Below are positions 8,654-18,700 of a stretch of 22,631 nucleotides of DNA, piece by piece (position 1 is the stretch's first letter; each line of letters starts with the position of its first letter). A program made the position numbers and the translations under genes. The notes below the pieces were generated by a model. The model saw nothing but the letters and a program-made list of their open reading frames with translations, was not told where the DNA came from and ran no database searches. The stretch is from Isotricha intestinalis. Its lineage: Eukaryota; Ciliophora; Litostomatea; Vestibuliferida; Isotrichidae. The stretch covers positions 1 to 22,631 of the forward strand of contig JAJJLU010000056.1 in NCBI GenBank assembly GCA_023807065.1, given 5' to 3'.

Positions 8654-9587
8654 TTAAAATTTCATAGACTGAAAATCTTTATTTTTCTCTTCTTTAATAT
8701 TTTGAAAATGTGCATTTTCTTTGAATCCAGAATACAAAGTAAAAAGTACATGTAAACTTTCAATTAAACTTTTACTTTTTTCTCCCTTTGAATTATGTAT
8801 AGGAATATCAACCATATTACAAACTAATTTAGCATAAGATTCTAAAGGAATATTTAATTTTTCATCAGGAAAAGGAATTTCTTTAAATTTCTGTTCTTCT
8901 TTATCAGGCCAAACTTGCATTAAACCTTCAATATCAGGCATTTTATTTTCATAATTAACTTCAGTTGGAACTTTTCTTTTTTGTAAATCATTAATTTTAT
9001 TAATCCAATCAGAAATTTCATTTGGTTTCTTTTCAGCATCTTGAATACTTTTAACATTAAATTTATCTATCTTTGTTTTTGTAGTTTCTGCTAATTCCAT
9101 TTCTAAAATATATTTATCAACACCTTTTGTTGTAGGTTCATCCATAACAGAAAGTCCTAATTCTTCAGGTAAATTATCAGGTCTATTAACTTTTAAAAAA
9201 GCATCTACTTCACCAATTGAAGGTAAATAACTTGGAATAAAAGGTTTTAATTTAGTATCAAGTTGCATTTCTAATGGGGAGAAACTATATTATTATTATA
9301 ATTTATTATATATTATTTTTTTACCTTTGCATTATTGAAAGTAATTCTTTTTGTTCTGGAGTCTTAGCTAAATCTTGGAATTTCGTTATATCAAATTTTG
9401 GTAAGGCTTTTATAACTGGAGGAGATACTTTAACTTCTTGATATGCAGGTTCATCTTCTTCTTCTACTTGGTTTTTTTTTGGTGGACGACCTTGATCTCT
9501 GCTTTCTTCTTCATCAGGATCAACTACCATTTCTAAATCATAAGGTTGATTTTCATAGTATTTTAAATCTCCTTTTTGTTCTGCCAT
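8654..9587 (-). CDS. IFT46: IFT46, intraflagellar transport complex B protein (two exons)
   Basis: Exon 1 is 9587-9325 and exon 2 is 9284-8654, joined in phase across a 40-nt intron to give 297 residues; human IFT46 is about 304. IFT46 is a core subunit of the IFT-B complex that carries cargo into cilia. The N-terminal third is acidic and disordered, ending with FDITKFQDLAKTPEQKELL, a conserved block. The junction reads SIMQ-SFSPLEM-QLDTKLK and restores the family order leading into LKPFIPSYLPSIGEVDAFLK and GLSVMDEP. Later blocks MPDIEGLMQVWP and VDIPIHN are also typical of the C-terminal IFT46 domain (about 95-297). Residue 88 (Ser) is split by the intron. Treating each exon as its own gene would be wrong: the exon-2 Met at 9268 is internal, and exon 1 read through meets TAA at the donor. 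Confidence 0.94.
9285..9324 (-). other. 40-nt spliceosomal intron of IFT46
   Basis: The intron begins GTAAAA and ends ATATAG. Between its first and last G every base is A or T, while the flanking exons carry G and C. Its length is not a multiple of three and it contains in-frame TAA, so retention would truncate the protein. A second possible acceptor at TTAG (9271-9274) is rejected because it puts exon 2 out of frame and removes SFSPLE, which fits the family alignment. Confidence 0.9.
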
Positions 9588-9821
9588 TTTATTATGCTTA
9601 TAATATGCTTTTTTAATTTATTTTTTATATTAATTTATTTTTTTTTCTTTTTGAATTGACAATTTTCATTTACATTATTGAAAGAAATAAAATTTATAAT
9701 AATATAAACAAAAATAATTCCTTTACAACTATAATTAAAGAGAGGTTAAATACAATATTGATAAAAAATTTTTAATTATATCTATAAATAACGAATAATT
9801 CTATTTTTAACTAATATAATT

Positions 9822-10082
9822 TTAATCATCTTCATCGCTTATTCTTTTGATAATTGCTCTTAAATCATTAATTTTTAAATCTAAATTTTCATTTTCATTT
9901 TCTAAATTTTTTTTTTTTTGTCTCAATTGTTCTAATTTAATTCTCATTTTCATAATCTCTTCATTTAAATTTATTTCTTCTTCATTTAAATTATTATCAT
10001 TCATATGAGTTATATTTTCTGATTCAATTTTACTATACATTTCTTTTTCGTTAAAATTCTTAGAATCTTCATTGTAAGACAT
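9822..10082 (-). CDS. Small acidic coiled-coil protein
   Basis: An 86-residue frame from ATG at 10082 to TAA. A TTG two codons upstream extends the open frame but is not a plausible start. Residues 1-35 are polar and acidic (MSYNEDSKNF, Asn/Glu-rich). Residues about 36-78 form a heptad-like helix with Leu, Ile and Met at regular spacing (NEEIMKMRIKLEQLRQKKK, then NLDLKINDLRAIIKRI), and the end is SDEDD. I do not recognise a family. It lies upstream of IFT46 on the same strand, about 230 bp away. A short, low-complexity frame could arise by chance, but the regular hydrophobic spacing and clean ATG argue for a real gene. Confidence 0.55.
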   Translation of the reverse strand: MSYNEDSKNFNEKEMYSKIESENITHMNDNNLNEEEINLNEEIMKMRIKLEQLRQKKKNLENENENLDLKINDLRAIIKRISDEDD

Positions 10083-10207
10083 TTCCAATAATTTTTAAAT
10101 CAATCAATTAATTTTTAATTTATCAAAAAATTTCATAATTAATTTCATATAATTTTTTGATTGTTTCGACAATATTTATTAATTAAATATTAAGAAATTT
10201 AATTAAA

Positions 10208-10304
10208 GGTAAGATGCCGATTTATTATAACAAAGCTTTCCACAGGATAAAATAAATATGATATTATTTCACCTAGGATAACTTTGTATAAAATATTATA
10301 CAAA
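10208..10304. other. Structured element with competing hairpins (candidate ncRNA)
   Basis: TTTGTATAA (10283-10291) pairs perfectly with TTATACAAA (10296-10304) around an AATA loop. The same CTTTGT (10282-10287) can instead pair with ACAAAG (10230-10235), so two exclusive folds are possible. AGGATAA occurs twice (10244-10250 and 10275-10281). The left part (GGTAAGATGCCG and CTTTCCACAGG) is richer in G and C than the flanks. It sits between two divergent genes, so it may instead be a promoter element. The strand is unknown. Confidence 0.4.
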
Positions 10305-10377
10305 TTTATTCCTTTTTTTAATCATTAAAAATTTTTTGTTATGGAATTTAAAAAATAATTATACTCAAATTAGCAAA

Positions 10378-11058
10378 ATGAAAGTTAAAATAAATAAAAT
10401 ATATGATTTAATAAAAGCTACTCCTGAATTTAAGTCTTTAATCCTAAAATATAAAAAAGAAAGATTATCTGCTTTAAATATATTAAAATATGGTAGAATT
10501 GAGTTTTTTGAAATAGAAAAACAAAAAGCATTAAATAAAGAATCAAATGAAGAATATTTATATAATGAAATTAAGAATCGTCAAAAAGTAAATGAGGAAA
10601 TGCAAAGTTTACATGGAGTTAAAGCTTTTTCTGGATCTCATTCAATTAAAGATATGAAAAATATTGAAAAAAGAAATTCTGTGATTAAAGTTAAAAAAGG
10701 AAAATTTTTTGACTTATCAAATAAAAAAAATAAAGTCTTTGCTTCTGATTCTAATTTAATTGAAAAAAATATTGTACCTTTGCCTTTGATTTTTCCAAAA
10801 AATAACAATTTAAACAATAAATTTATTTCCCCTAATAGTTTTAGAGCTTTGAATAATTTAGAAGCACCAATTATAAAAACAAAAAAAAAAAGAAATCAGA
10901 AAAGAATAATATCCTGTTTAACTGGTTCATCAAATATAAATAATAAAGAAATGACTAAAGCAAACAGTTTATGTAAATATATAAATTCTTTAGATCATTT
11001 GAAAGAAGAATATTCTATATGTTCTAAAAGGTTAAAAAAAGAAATTTCAAATTTTTAA
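10378..11058 (+). CDS. Hypothetical basic protein
   Basis: A 226-residue frame from ATG 10378 to TAA. The open frame extends upstream only through a TTG at 10336, which I reject as a start. The N-terminus is helical and charged (MKVKINKIYDLIKATPEFKS, then LILKYKKERLSALNILKYGR). A second charged stretch follows at about 50-75. The remainder is Lys, Asn and Ser-rich with little order (for example FPKNNNLNNKFISPNSFRAL), ending with another short helix (DHLKEEYSICSKRLKKEI). No family, membrane segment or signal peptide is visible. Codon composition matches neighbouring genes. Its start is only about 74 bp from the structured element at 10208-10304. Confidence 0.65.
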   Translation: MKVKINKIYDLIKATPEFKSLILKYKKERLSALNILKYGRIEFFEIEKQKALNKESNEEYLYNEIKNRQKVNEEMQSLHGVKAFSGSHSIKDMKNIEKRNSVIKVKKGKFFDLSNKKNKVFASDSNLIEKNIVPLPLIFPKNNNLNNKFISPNSFRALNNLEAPIIKTKKKRNQKRIISCLTGSSNINNKEMTKANSLCKYINSLDHLKEEYSICSKRLKKEISNF

Positions 11059-12467
11059 TTTATAAATCGATTAAATTTATAATGTTTATATAAAAATAAT
11101 TTCACAGCTATTATATTATTTATCATTTGTTTTATTTTTGAAAGTTTTATTTTAATATAAATATCAACTAATAAGGTCATAATTTTTAAAAAGTTTATAT
11201 ATTCTCTATATTTGAAAGAAATCTTTTATTTTGCTTGAATATAATTTTGAATTAATTTTTTTGTGGTTGTAATTATTTGACTTTTCGGTTGTGGCCAGAA
11301 TTGGTGAAATAAATAATTTTTCTATCATAAGGTTAAATGAAGATATTTATTTTAATTAATGAAATTAATGAATGTTTTATTTTTTTGAATACTTATCTAT
11401 AACAAAAAATTTTTCTTATTATTCTATATTTTTTATTTTCTTCTTTAATTTATAATATCATAAAATTCCACGGATTTAATTTTTTATTATTATAAAAGAA
11501 TTATATCAATTTGATAACATCATTTTAGTTTTAAATTTATTAATGAAATATAGAGAGTTAACTATATATAAAATATATTAGATTTGCATCCAAAATTTCT
11601 TATTTAAAATTACCATAAACTCCAAATAATTTTTGATTTATTTCATTATAAAAAGATAAAAAATGGTCATTTTCAATTATTTTGGGTTATTAATTTGCAA
11701 TTTATTTTTTGTTTTTTTGTGTGTGAATTGTCCTTCATCATCATGTAAGAATAATCAATTAAACTTTTTTTATCAAAATTGATTGTGTTGGAATTATTAC
11801 TTGGATATTTTAAACTAATTATATTAGAAAAAGAATCATTATGTATTCAAGATGTTGCTCTATGTTTACTATTATTGAAAATAGAATCATATGAAAGTAA
11901 AATCAATGAATTTTATTTTTTGTATGTTTATACTGGTTAAATTATTTAGTATTTCATTTTTTTGATATTTAAAATTTGATTTAAAGTATTTATATTTTTA
12001 TGATTATTAATTAATTGAAAAATTTGAGTGTTTCAGATGTTAGATGTCACAAAATTTTGATTTTTTTTTAATTTTTCTTTAAACAATTAACTTTGATCAT
12101 ATGATATCTTTAATAAAATTTCTTTCCTTTTTTAAGAAGTTGATATTATTATATCTGATGATGTTTTAGTTGATGTTTGTTCTAAATTTAAAATTGAATA
12201 ACCTCTTTTTATTTTTTTACCTGGTTTTTGAATTATCAAATGAGGTTTTTGTGTTTTGAATATTTAAATATTTCAATATCATTTAATTTAGAAAAAATAT
12301 TGAGAAATATTAAATATTTTAAATTTAAAAATAATATTTCTCTTATCAATACAATAACTTAATTAACCAATTCTAATAATTTGAAAATTTATAATAAATC
12401 AATTATTTTAATAAATATTAAAATAATTTTCTCTTGTTAATTATCCAATATTTTTATAAAATTGAAA
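11059..12467. other. Long gap with no intact gene
   Basis: About 1.4 kb holding the decayed remnant at 11673-12263 and otherwise no supported frame. The left part contains a small GC-richer patch near 11264-11311 (around TTTTCGGTTGTGGCCAGAAT) that reads as a short fragment (FDFSVVARIGEINNFSIIRL) on the plus strand before TAA. That is too short to call. Confidence 0.5.
11673..12263 (-). pseudogene. Decayed coding remnant, in-frame TAA and TGA, no frameshift
   Basis: One minus-strand frame stays protein-like over about 195 codons. It starts KTQKPHLIIQKPGKKIKRGY and SILNLEQTSTKTSSDIIIST, then has TAA, KRKEILLKISYDQS, TAA, LFKEKLKKNQNFVTSNI, TGA, NTQIFQLINNHKNINTLNQI. After further TAA codons it resumes with NSLILLSYDSIFNNSKHRAT, TGA and IHNDSFSNIISLKYPSNNSN. 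The stops I found in this frame are TAA or TGA. I do not recognise the product. A frame this Ser/Thr/Gln/Pro-rich is unlike neighbouring non-coding DNA, so I read it as an ancient gene disabled by nonsense changes. Confidence 0.5.
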
Positions 12468-13097
12468 ATGACTGAAGAAACTGATGACTACTCGAGATTA
12501 TTAAAAAAAGCACAAAATTTAGGTGATAATAAACCAACTTTAAAAAAAGGAGGATTAATAGGCAAAAAACAATTAATATCAAGAAAACGTTTTGTAAATG
12601 CAAGAAAATTAAAACCAAAGAAAAATAATGCAGAATTTTTGGTAAATATTATATGTTTAAAATTATTCAAGCATATATGGAAATATCAAACATTAGCATT
12701 AAAATATAAAACAAAAGGTTATAATAAAAAAAGGGCAAATTTCAGAAAATTTTTAGCAACATTATCTAATGTTTATTATAAACATAAATATTATATTGAT
12801 AAAGAAATTTTTGAATTTCTTCAAACACTTCCTCCTAGACCTGGAGTTGAACATGATTTTAGATTTTGGAAATTAAGATTAGTAAATAATGAAGTACTTG
12901 ATACTATATGTCAAAAAAGATTAAAATTTTGGGCTCAATTACATTATGTAATATCAGCAAATAGAAGTATATACCAAATGACAATTTCCGCAGTAAATAA
13001 TATGAAAATTACGAAAAAAGAAGAAGAATTTGAAGAAAAGGAAGATAATGAAGGAGAGGAAGAAGAATATGAAGAAGAAGAAGAGGAAGAACAATAA
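12468..13097 (+). CDS. Hypothetical protein with acidic C-terminal tail
   Basis: A 209-residue protein from ATG 12468 to TAA. A TTG two codons earlier extends the frame but is not a credible start. Residues 1-55 are basic (KKGGLIGKKQLISRKRFVNA). Residues about 56-180 look like a compact helical domain with many aromatics: FLVNIICLKLFKHIWKYQTL, RANFRKFLATLSNVYYKHKY, LPPRPGVEHDFRFWKLRL (121-138) and QKRLKFWAQLHYVISANRSI. The end (185-209) is almost pure Glu. I do not recognise the family. Trp and Pro content well above what AT bias gives shows the region is under coding constraint. It is convergent with the next gene on the other strand. Confidence 0.8.
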   Translation: MTEETDDYSRLLKKAQNLGDNKPTLKKGGLIGKKQLISRKRFVNARKLKPKKNNAEFLVNIICLKLFKHIWKYQTLALKYKTKGYNKKRANFRKFLATLSNVYYKHKYYIDKEIFEFLQTLPPRPGVEHDFRFWKLRLVNNEVLDTICQKRLKFWAQLHYVISANRSIYQMTISAVNNMKITKKEEEFEEKEDNEGEEEEYEEEEEEEQ

Positions 13098-13384
13098 TTT
13101 CTTTAATTTATAATTTATTTTTTATTTAATCAATCAAAAAAACAACTAAAAATTTTTATTTTTTGGAACTAATTTACTAATTCATTCCAAAAAAATATAT
13201 TCTAAAAAACAATGAAAATATATATTTTAAGAAATTAAACATAATATTTGAAAATTCTATAAAATTAAAAATACTAAAGAAAAAAAGAAAGTAAATAAAC
13301 AATATTTATTCTTTTTATCAAAATTAAAAAAAATCTAAACAAAAATTCCATAATAAAATTAACTATCTAAACCAAATATCATTT

Positions 13385-14377
13385 TTAATGAAAAAGCATA
13401 TTCCTAACGTTGTTTTTCAACTCATCACTAATTTCCGTTTGTTCCTTAGTATAATTCATAGTATATTTATCAGGCATAATTCCTTTAACCATACTTGTAT
13501 AAAAATCACTTTTAACAGCAAATGGATATTTATTCTGTAATCCCTTATAAGATTCTTGATAATTTGAACTCATATTTCCAACATAAATTCCTTTAAGTAA
13601 ATTTCTATTTCCATTAACTAATTCTTCTTTTCTTTTTTTCATTTCTTCAGCATTTGCAATTTGATCGTTAAAAATAATTCCAGCATTTCTTTCTTTCTCT
13701 ATTATTGCTTGTCTTTCTAATTCTAATCTAGCTTGCATTTCTTCAATAGTTGGATTATGAGTTGGTATTTTTTCCCTTTCAACTTTAGCACTTTCACTCT
13801 TAAATCTATCCCATGGTTTTGTATTTTGATAATCTTCTCTATATTGTGTAACAAACTTTCTATTTGCACGAATAGTTGCTAAGAAAGATCTTAAGAAATC
13901 TAAAACATATTCTTTATATTGTTCTGTTCTTTCCATTGAAAGCCAATTTTGAATATAAGGATAATATTCTTTTTTAACAAATTCAGCATAATTTAAATGC
14001 TCAAATTGTTTATATTGAAATATATTATTATATCTAAATTTTTCGTCTACTGCTCCACCAAAGAAATCTGTATATGAAGATTGCATTTTTTTTTGTTGAT
14101 ATCGTCTGAAAGCTTCTTCTAATGTTAATTTATTTACATCATATTTTTCTTCTTTAGTTTTTGTAAGTTGGGTTCTAAAAATTTTTTCTCCTCTATGTTG
14201 AATTACTTTTGATAAAATATATAAACCTTTTTTTTCGTTTGGTTTTGCATAATATAACCAATCTTTTATATTTACTTGGTATTGAGGATCTATTATCGGA
14301 AGAAGAAGTTGATTCAATTCTTCGTTTGTCATAAAAGGAGGTACTGTGTCATTTGATGTTTTTGTTTGAAGTAACAT
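13385..14377 (-). CDS. Hypothetical conserved-looking protein with central coiled coil
   Basis: A 330-residue single-exon protein from ATG 14377 to TAA. The N-terminal part contains PPFMTNEELNQLLLPIIDPQ and IKDWLYYAKPNEKKGLYILS (38-57). The middle has SYTDFFGGAVDEKFRYNNIF (101-120), LNYAEFVKKEYYPYIQNWLS (128-147) and a helix LDFLRSFLATIRANRKFVTQ. A charged coiled coil follows (about 209-252, IEEMQARLELERQAIIEKER), then a Gly/Tyr-containing C-terminus. No signal peptide or membrane segment is seen. The frame is rich in aromatics and Pro, unlike spurious AT-rich frames, so it is certainly a gene. I considered an axonemal or cilium-associated role because such helical proteins are frequent in ciliates, but there is no motif to support it. 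Confidence 0.8.
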   Translation of the reverse strand: MLLQTKTSNDTVPPFMTNEELNQLLLPIIDPQYQVNIKDWLYYAKPNEKKGLYILSKVIQHRGEKIFRTQLTKTKEEKYDVNKLTLEEAFRRYQQKKMQSSYTDFFGGAVDEKFRYNNIFQYKQFEHLNYAEFVKKEYYPYIQNWLSMERTEQYKEYVLDFLRSFLATIRANRKFVTQYREDYQNTKPWDRFKSESAKVEREKIPTHNPTIEEMQARLELERQAIIEKERNAGIIFNDQIANAEEMKKRKEELVNGNRNLLKGIYVGNMSSNYQESYKGLQNKYPFAVKSDFYTSMVKGIMPDKYTMNYTKEQTEISDELKNNVRNMLFH

Positions 14378-14508
14378 TTTTTTTATAAGATAAGTTATTT
14401 TTTTATATATTATTGAAAGATTAACTTTTTAATTTTTTTAAAATTTTTTATTTCTCAGTTTAATTTTTTGACATATGAAATTTTTAAAAATATAAATGGG
14501 GTTTGCAG

Positions 14509-15442
14509 ATGAAAAAAAGAAATGAACTTTTAAAAAGTCATATACCTCCTATTGTAAACATTAATAATGGGTAAATATACAAATTAATAATATAAAAAAT
14601 GTCATCTAATAAAATATCAAAAAAGAAAAAAAAAAGAATGAACAAAGTAAAAAAGACATCAAAAAAAGTAAAAGAATTAATTACTAGAATTAGTGAAAAA
14701 TAAAGTATCTTAAACATAAATAAATTCAATTGAACTTTATTTCTTAAATAATAAAATAATAAGAATCCTTATAAATCATATAAGAACATATAATTTATTC
14801 AAATAAAACTTAAAAGAAATTTCTCCAATATTAAAAAAATATATAGAAAACTTAAATATTAAAGGCAATAATATCAGATATAGATAGAATTTTAATTCTT
14901 CAACAATATTTTTTATTCAAAAAAAACCTTAAATAATATCTCAAACAATAGATTAATTAAAAATAAGAAATTTAATAATAGGGAACCTTATTTAAAAAAT
15001 AAGACAAAGACACTTATTTATATATAGTAAAAGAAGGAAAATTAGAGTTACAAACAGAATTTACTTCATAATAACATTGTTATTTTTACTGAATTAGATT
15101 AAATACAGCAATTGCAAAATGTATAGAAAAATGAAAATTAATTTTTTAAATGTTATAATTATTGAGAAATAATTTTATAAGTAAATGATTGTTAAATTAA
15201 AAGAAAGACTATCTTTTTTAAAGCAACTTCAATATAATGTTTTAGACAATCATATGAATTCATTAGCAATTAAAAATATTTTAAAGGTGAAAATAAAGAA
15301 TATATTGGTGAAAAATATTCTATTAAAAGATTGTTTCATGAAATTTTTTTCAGGAAAGGATAATGGTTTTCTGCAATTGTTGGTTGATTGGTTACAGTAT
15401 TACTCATATAATTTATTAAAATTTTATTTTGTTTTGTTTTAA
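14509..15442 (+). pseudogene. Broken cyclic-nucleotide-binding-domain (CNBD) gene
   Basis: Frame 15009-15068 reads DTYLYIVKEGKLELQTEFTS, a close match to the conserved beta-strand block of CNBDs ('GDxxYIVxxGxxxh'). After two stops the same frame gives RLNTAIAK (15096-15119), which matches the 'RxATAIAKTDC' strand of the same domain. The phosphate-binding cassette that should lie between them is missing. From 15185 another frame gives KERLSFLKQL, then LDNHMNSLAIK, matching the start of a second CNBD ('FLKxLxxFxxLSDxxLxxLA'). Upstream, from about 14509, are Lys-rich pieces including a 34-residue frame (14599-14703, MSSNKISKKKKKRMNKVKKT), each cut by stops. The parent probably had tandem CNBDs, as in cGMP-dependent kinase regulatory regions or similar ciliate proteins. 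Frameshifts, stops and a deletion make it non-functional. Confidence 0.65.
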
Positions 15443-15737
15443 ATTTTACTCTTTTTTTCAATTTTATTAAATTGTTCTTTTTCTTTAATTTAAACAATTT
15501 TCAAATTAAATGAATAGTTTTATCTTTTTTTATTAGATGAATAGAGATATTTTTTTTGATTTTTTCAAAGAAATATTTATTATTTTTTCATACCAACAAA
15601 CGTTATTAAATATTCATATCAAAAAATTAAATAAAATTTCCATGTGATTAATTGATGTTTTATTTGAAAAATTATAATTTTTAAATTTTTATAAATTAAA
15701 ATCTTAATATTTTATATTTAAAAATTTTAAAATAAAA

Positions 15738-18700
15738 ATGTCTACTCATACATCAGAGGAAAAAGATAATAATAAACTTCAAATTCAATATCAAAAAAGG
15801 AATCCAAGTTCTTTTGAAGAACTTTCAAAAAAAATTCAATTATTAATCGATGATCCAATTAAACTTCAAAATGGTTATACAATTTTATCAGAAGAAGAAA
15901 ATCAAATAAATTTCTGTAATAACTTATTAAAAATAGCATTTGAATCTGAAAAAGAAAATAATCCAAATAAAAAAAAATTAAGTGCAATTGCTTTTATAAA
16001 ATTTCTCAAAAAAAATTATAATTTATTTATAACAAATGAAGAAAAATTAGAAATTGTTTCATATTTTTTATCTAATATATCAACAACTGATTATTTTCTA
16101 AAAAATTTTACAGCAAAAAGCCTTGGATTTATTGCAGCCAAAGAATTTCCAAATTGTTATGAAAGTTTCATTAAAATCTTATTAAACAAATTAAATTCAA
16201 ACAATGAATCAAACCCAAATGAAAATGAAATTGATACTATTTTAAAAATATTTATTAATGTTTTAAAAGAATGTGACGATGAATGTGCAATAATCACAGG
16301 TGATGTTTTACCAGTTATAATAAATATATTTAAAATATCTAAAAATAACCAAAAAAACAGAGAAAAATGCTTAATTATTATATCATTATTTTTAAATAAA
16401 TTATCATATGCAGATGGAAATGATATGGAATTATTAGAAAAATCACTGGATAAAAATAATCTTATGGAAAATGCAATATCTCTTTTTACTTCAATCTTAG
16501 TTTCAAATCCGAAAATGTTACTTGATATTAAAAAATGGACAATTAGAATTTTGGATATCTTAGTACGTGATATGCCAATATACTCAAGTAAATTCTTTAA
16601 TGTTTTAATTGAACCAACATGGCGTTTGATTGTATTAGAACTATCATTATATGGAAACAGTATAATATTCAATAAAGGGATTGAATATACAGACGAAGAA
16701 GAAATTACAATGGAAGAAGAAAATCATATTTATGAACATGGTTATGAAAGTGATGATGATGAAGAATTAAATGGAATGGAAGGTTTAATAATGGAATTAA
16801 TTGATTTTGCAATTGATTTATTTCAAAGAAATTCTGTTATTGAAGCCTTAAAACCAGTTTTATTTACTTTCTTACTTTGTATAAAAGGTTATTTATTAAT
16901 GCCACATAATAGTATTTTATTATGGAAAAATAATCCTAATTTATATATAAGTGAAGAATATGATGAAGAAAATATTAATAGTGTTAGAAGTAAAACTCTA
17001 GGATTGATTAGAGAAATATCAAAAGAAATAGATGATGATGCTTTATTAAATTTTATTCATTTAATTATTGAAGAATGTACTTTTGGGATTAATTTAGAAA
17101 ATTATAAAGAAGTCATCAAACTAGATGATTATAATTTAGTCACTCCTTATCTTGAAAAATTAAATAAAGATAATATTTTTCTTCAAACAAGACAAGAAAG
17201 TAATTTATTAATTTTAGGGAGTATATATGATGATATATTAAGATTAAAAGAAAGACAATTAATATCACAAAATGAAGTTGAAAATTTGTTGAATTATTTA
17301 TTAGATATAATTTCAAATCCACAAAAAGAAACTTCAATTTTAGTTGGAAGAGCAGTTTGGACTTTATCAAAATTAATTAGTATTATTAGAAATGATATTG
17401 ATTTTTTAACAAAAATTTTTAATGCAGTAAGCGGAACTATGTGTAATGAATTAAGTGATTTATCAATTCAATTAGTTTGTGCCCAATGTATTAGTATAAT
17501 ATGCCAAAGATTAATTTTATTAAAAAAACAAATTGAAAGTGATTTTTTTTATAAAGACTTTGATAAGTTAATAGATTTACTTAATAAAGTAAATGAAGAA
17601 ACTATTTTTATCCCAATCGAAAATTTATTATTTTTATCAAAATTAAATAAAGAAAAATCATTATATATTCCTTTAAAACATTTAACCCCAATTTTAAAAA
17701 TTTATGCTGAAAATTATGATGATGTTTATTTAGGAAATAAAATTTTAGAATTAATAAAATTGTGGTGTGAAGATTCAACTTCAGCAAAGGCATTATTAGA
17801 TAAATTTATACCAATTGCAATAAAAGTTTTTGAAGAATTTTATAAAGGAATTGGAGATATAGATAAACAATTTGAAGAAGTTAAAAAAACTGTTATGACA
17901 GAACATTCAAATCCCGATATTAAAACTTCAAGTGATATGCTTCCAAATTTAATTGATATTATTACAATGTTGATTAAGTATTGTAATGAAAATAAAGATG
18001 AGCAAAATTTAATGTGGATATCACTTATTGTTAAAGCTCTTTGTAATATTTTAATAAAAACTAATGATGTTACTATATTACAAAGAGGATGCTCATTATT
18101 AAGATTTTATATTGCTTTATGTAAAGATATTATTTTGAAAACAAATCAAAAAGGTTTAATTGTTGAAGTTATAAAAAGATATTTTGATCAATCTTTATTA
18201 GAAAGTTCAATGTTATTTTTAGGAAATTCAATAAGTCAATTTTTCTTTCATTTAGAAGATAAAATAATTCCAGATTTATTAGAAAGTATAGTTAAAAGAA
18301 TATATAGAGCAAAAATGCCTTCAATAGTACAAAGTTTAATATTAGTATATAGTAGATTTATAGTAAAATTTCCAATAGATACATTAAATTTTTTGATTTC
18401 AATTCAAGTAGAAAATAGAGTAGGATTAAAAGTATTAATAGATAAATGGTTATTACATCAACCATTATTTAGAGGAAAATATTTTAAAAATATATCAATT
18501 AAAGCTTTAAGTGTTTTATACTCAATGAAAAATCCAATTGTTGAAAGTTTAATGGTCATCGGATATAATCCTTCACATAGTAATGCTTCAGTAGAAGTTA
18601 ATGCACCTTGTAAGATTTTATCTGTTTTAGTAAGATGTTTAAATAATGAAATAATGCAAGAAAAAATTAAAAAAGAAAAAACAAATTATGATGATTTAGA

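Noticed and set aside
9266..9268. ATG as start of a separate C-terminal IFT46 gene
   Set aside because: Splicing the 40-nt intron restores conserved residues upstream of this Met, so it is internal.
10336..10377. TTG as start of the hypothetical gene
   Set aside because: Eukaryotic initiation at TTG is unlikely and a good ATG lies at 10378. The same reasoning moved the starts at 12468 and 10082.
14538..14729. Minus-strand 63-codon frame
   Set aside because: Phe/Leu/Ile-rich complement of a Lys-rich remnant, with no protein-like features.
16157..17793. Minus-strand open frames inside the importin gene
   Set aside because: They are antisense to a single long frame with clear family signatures.
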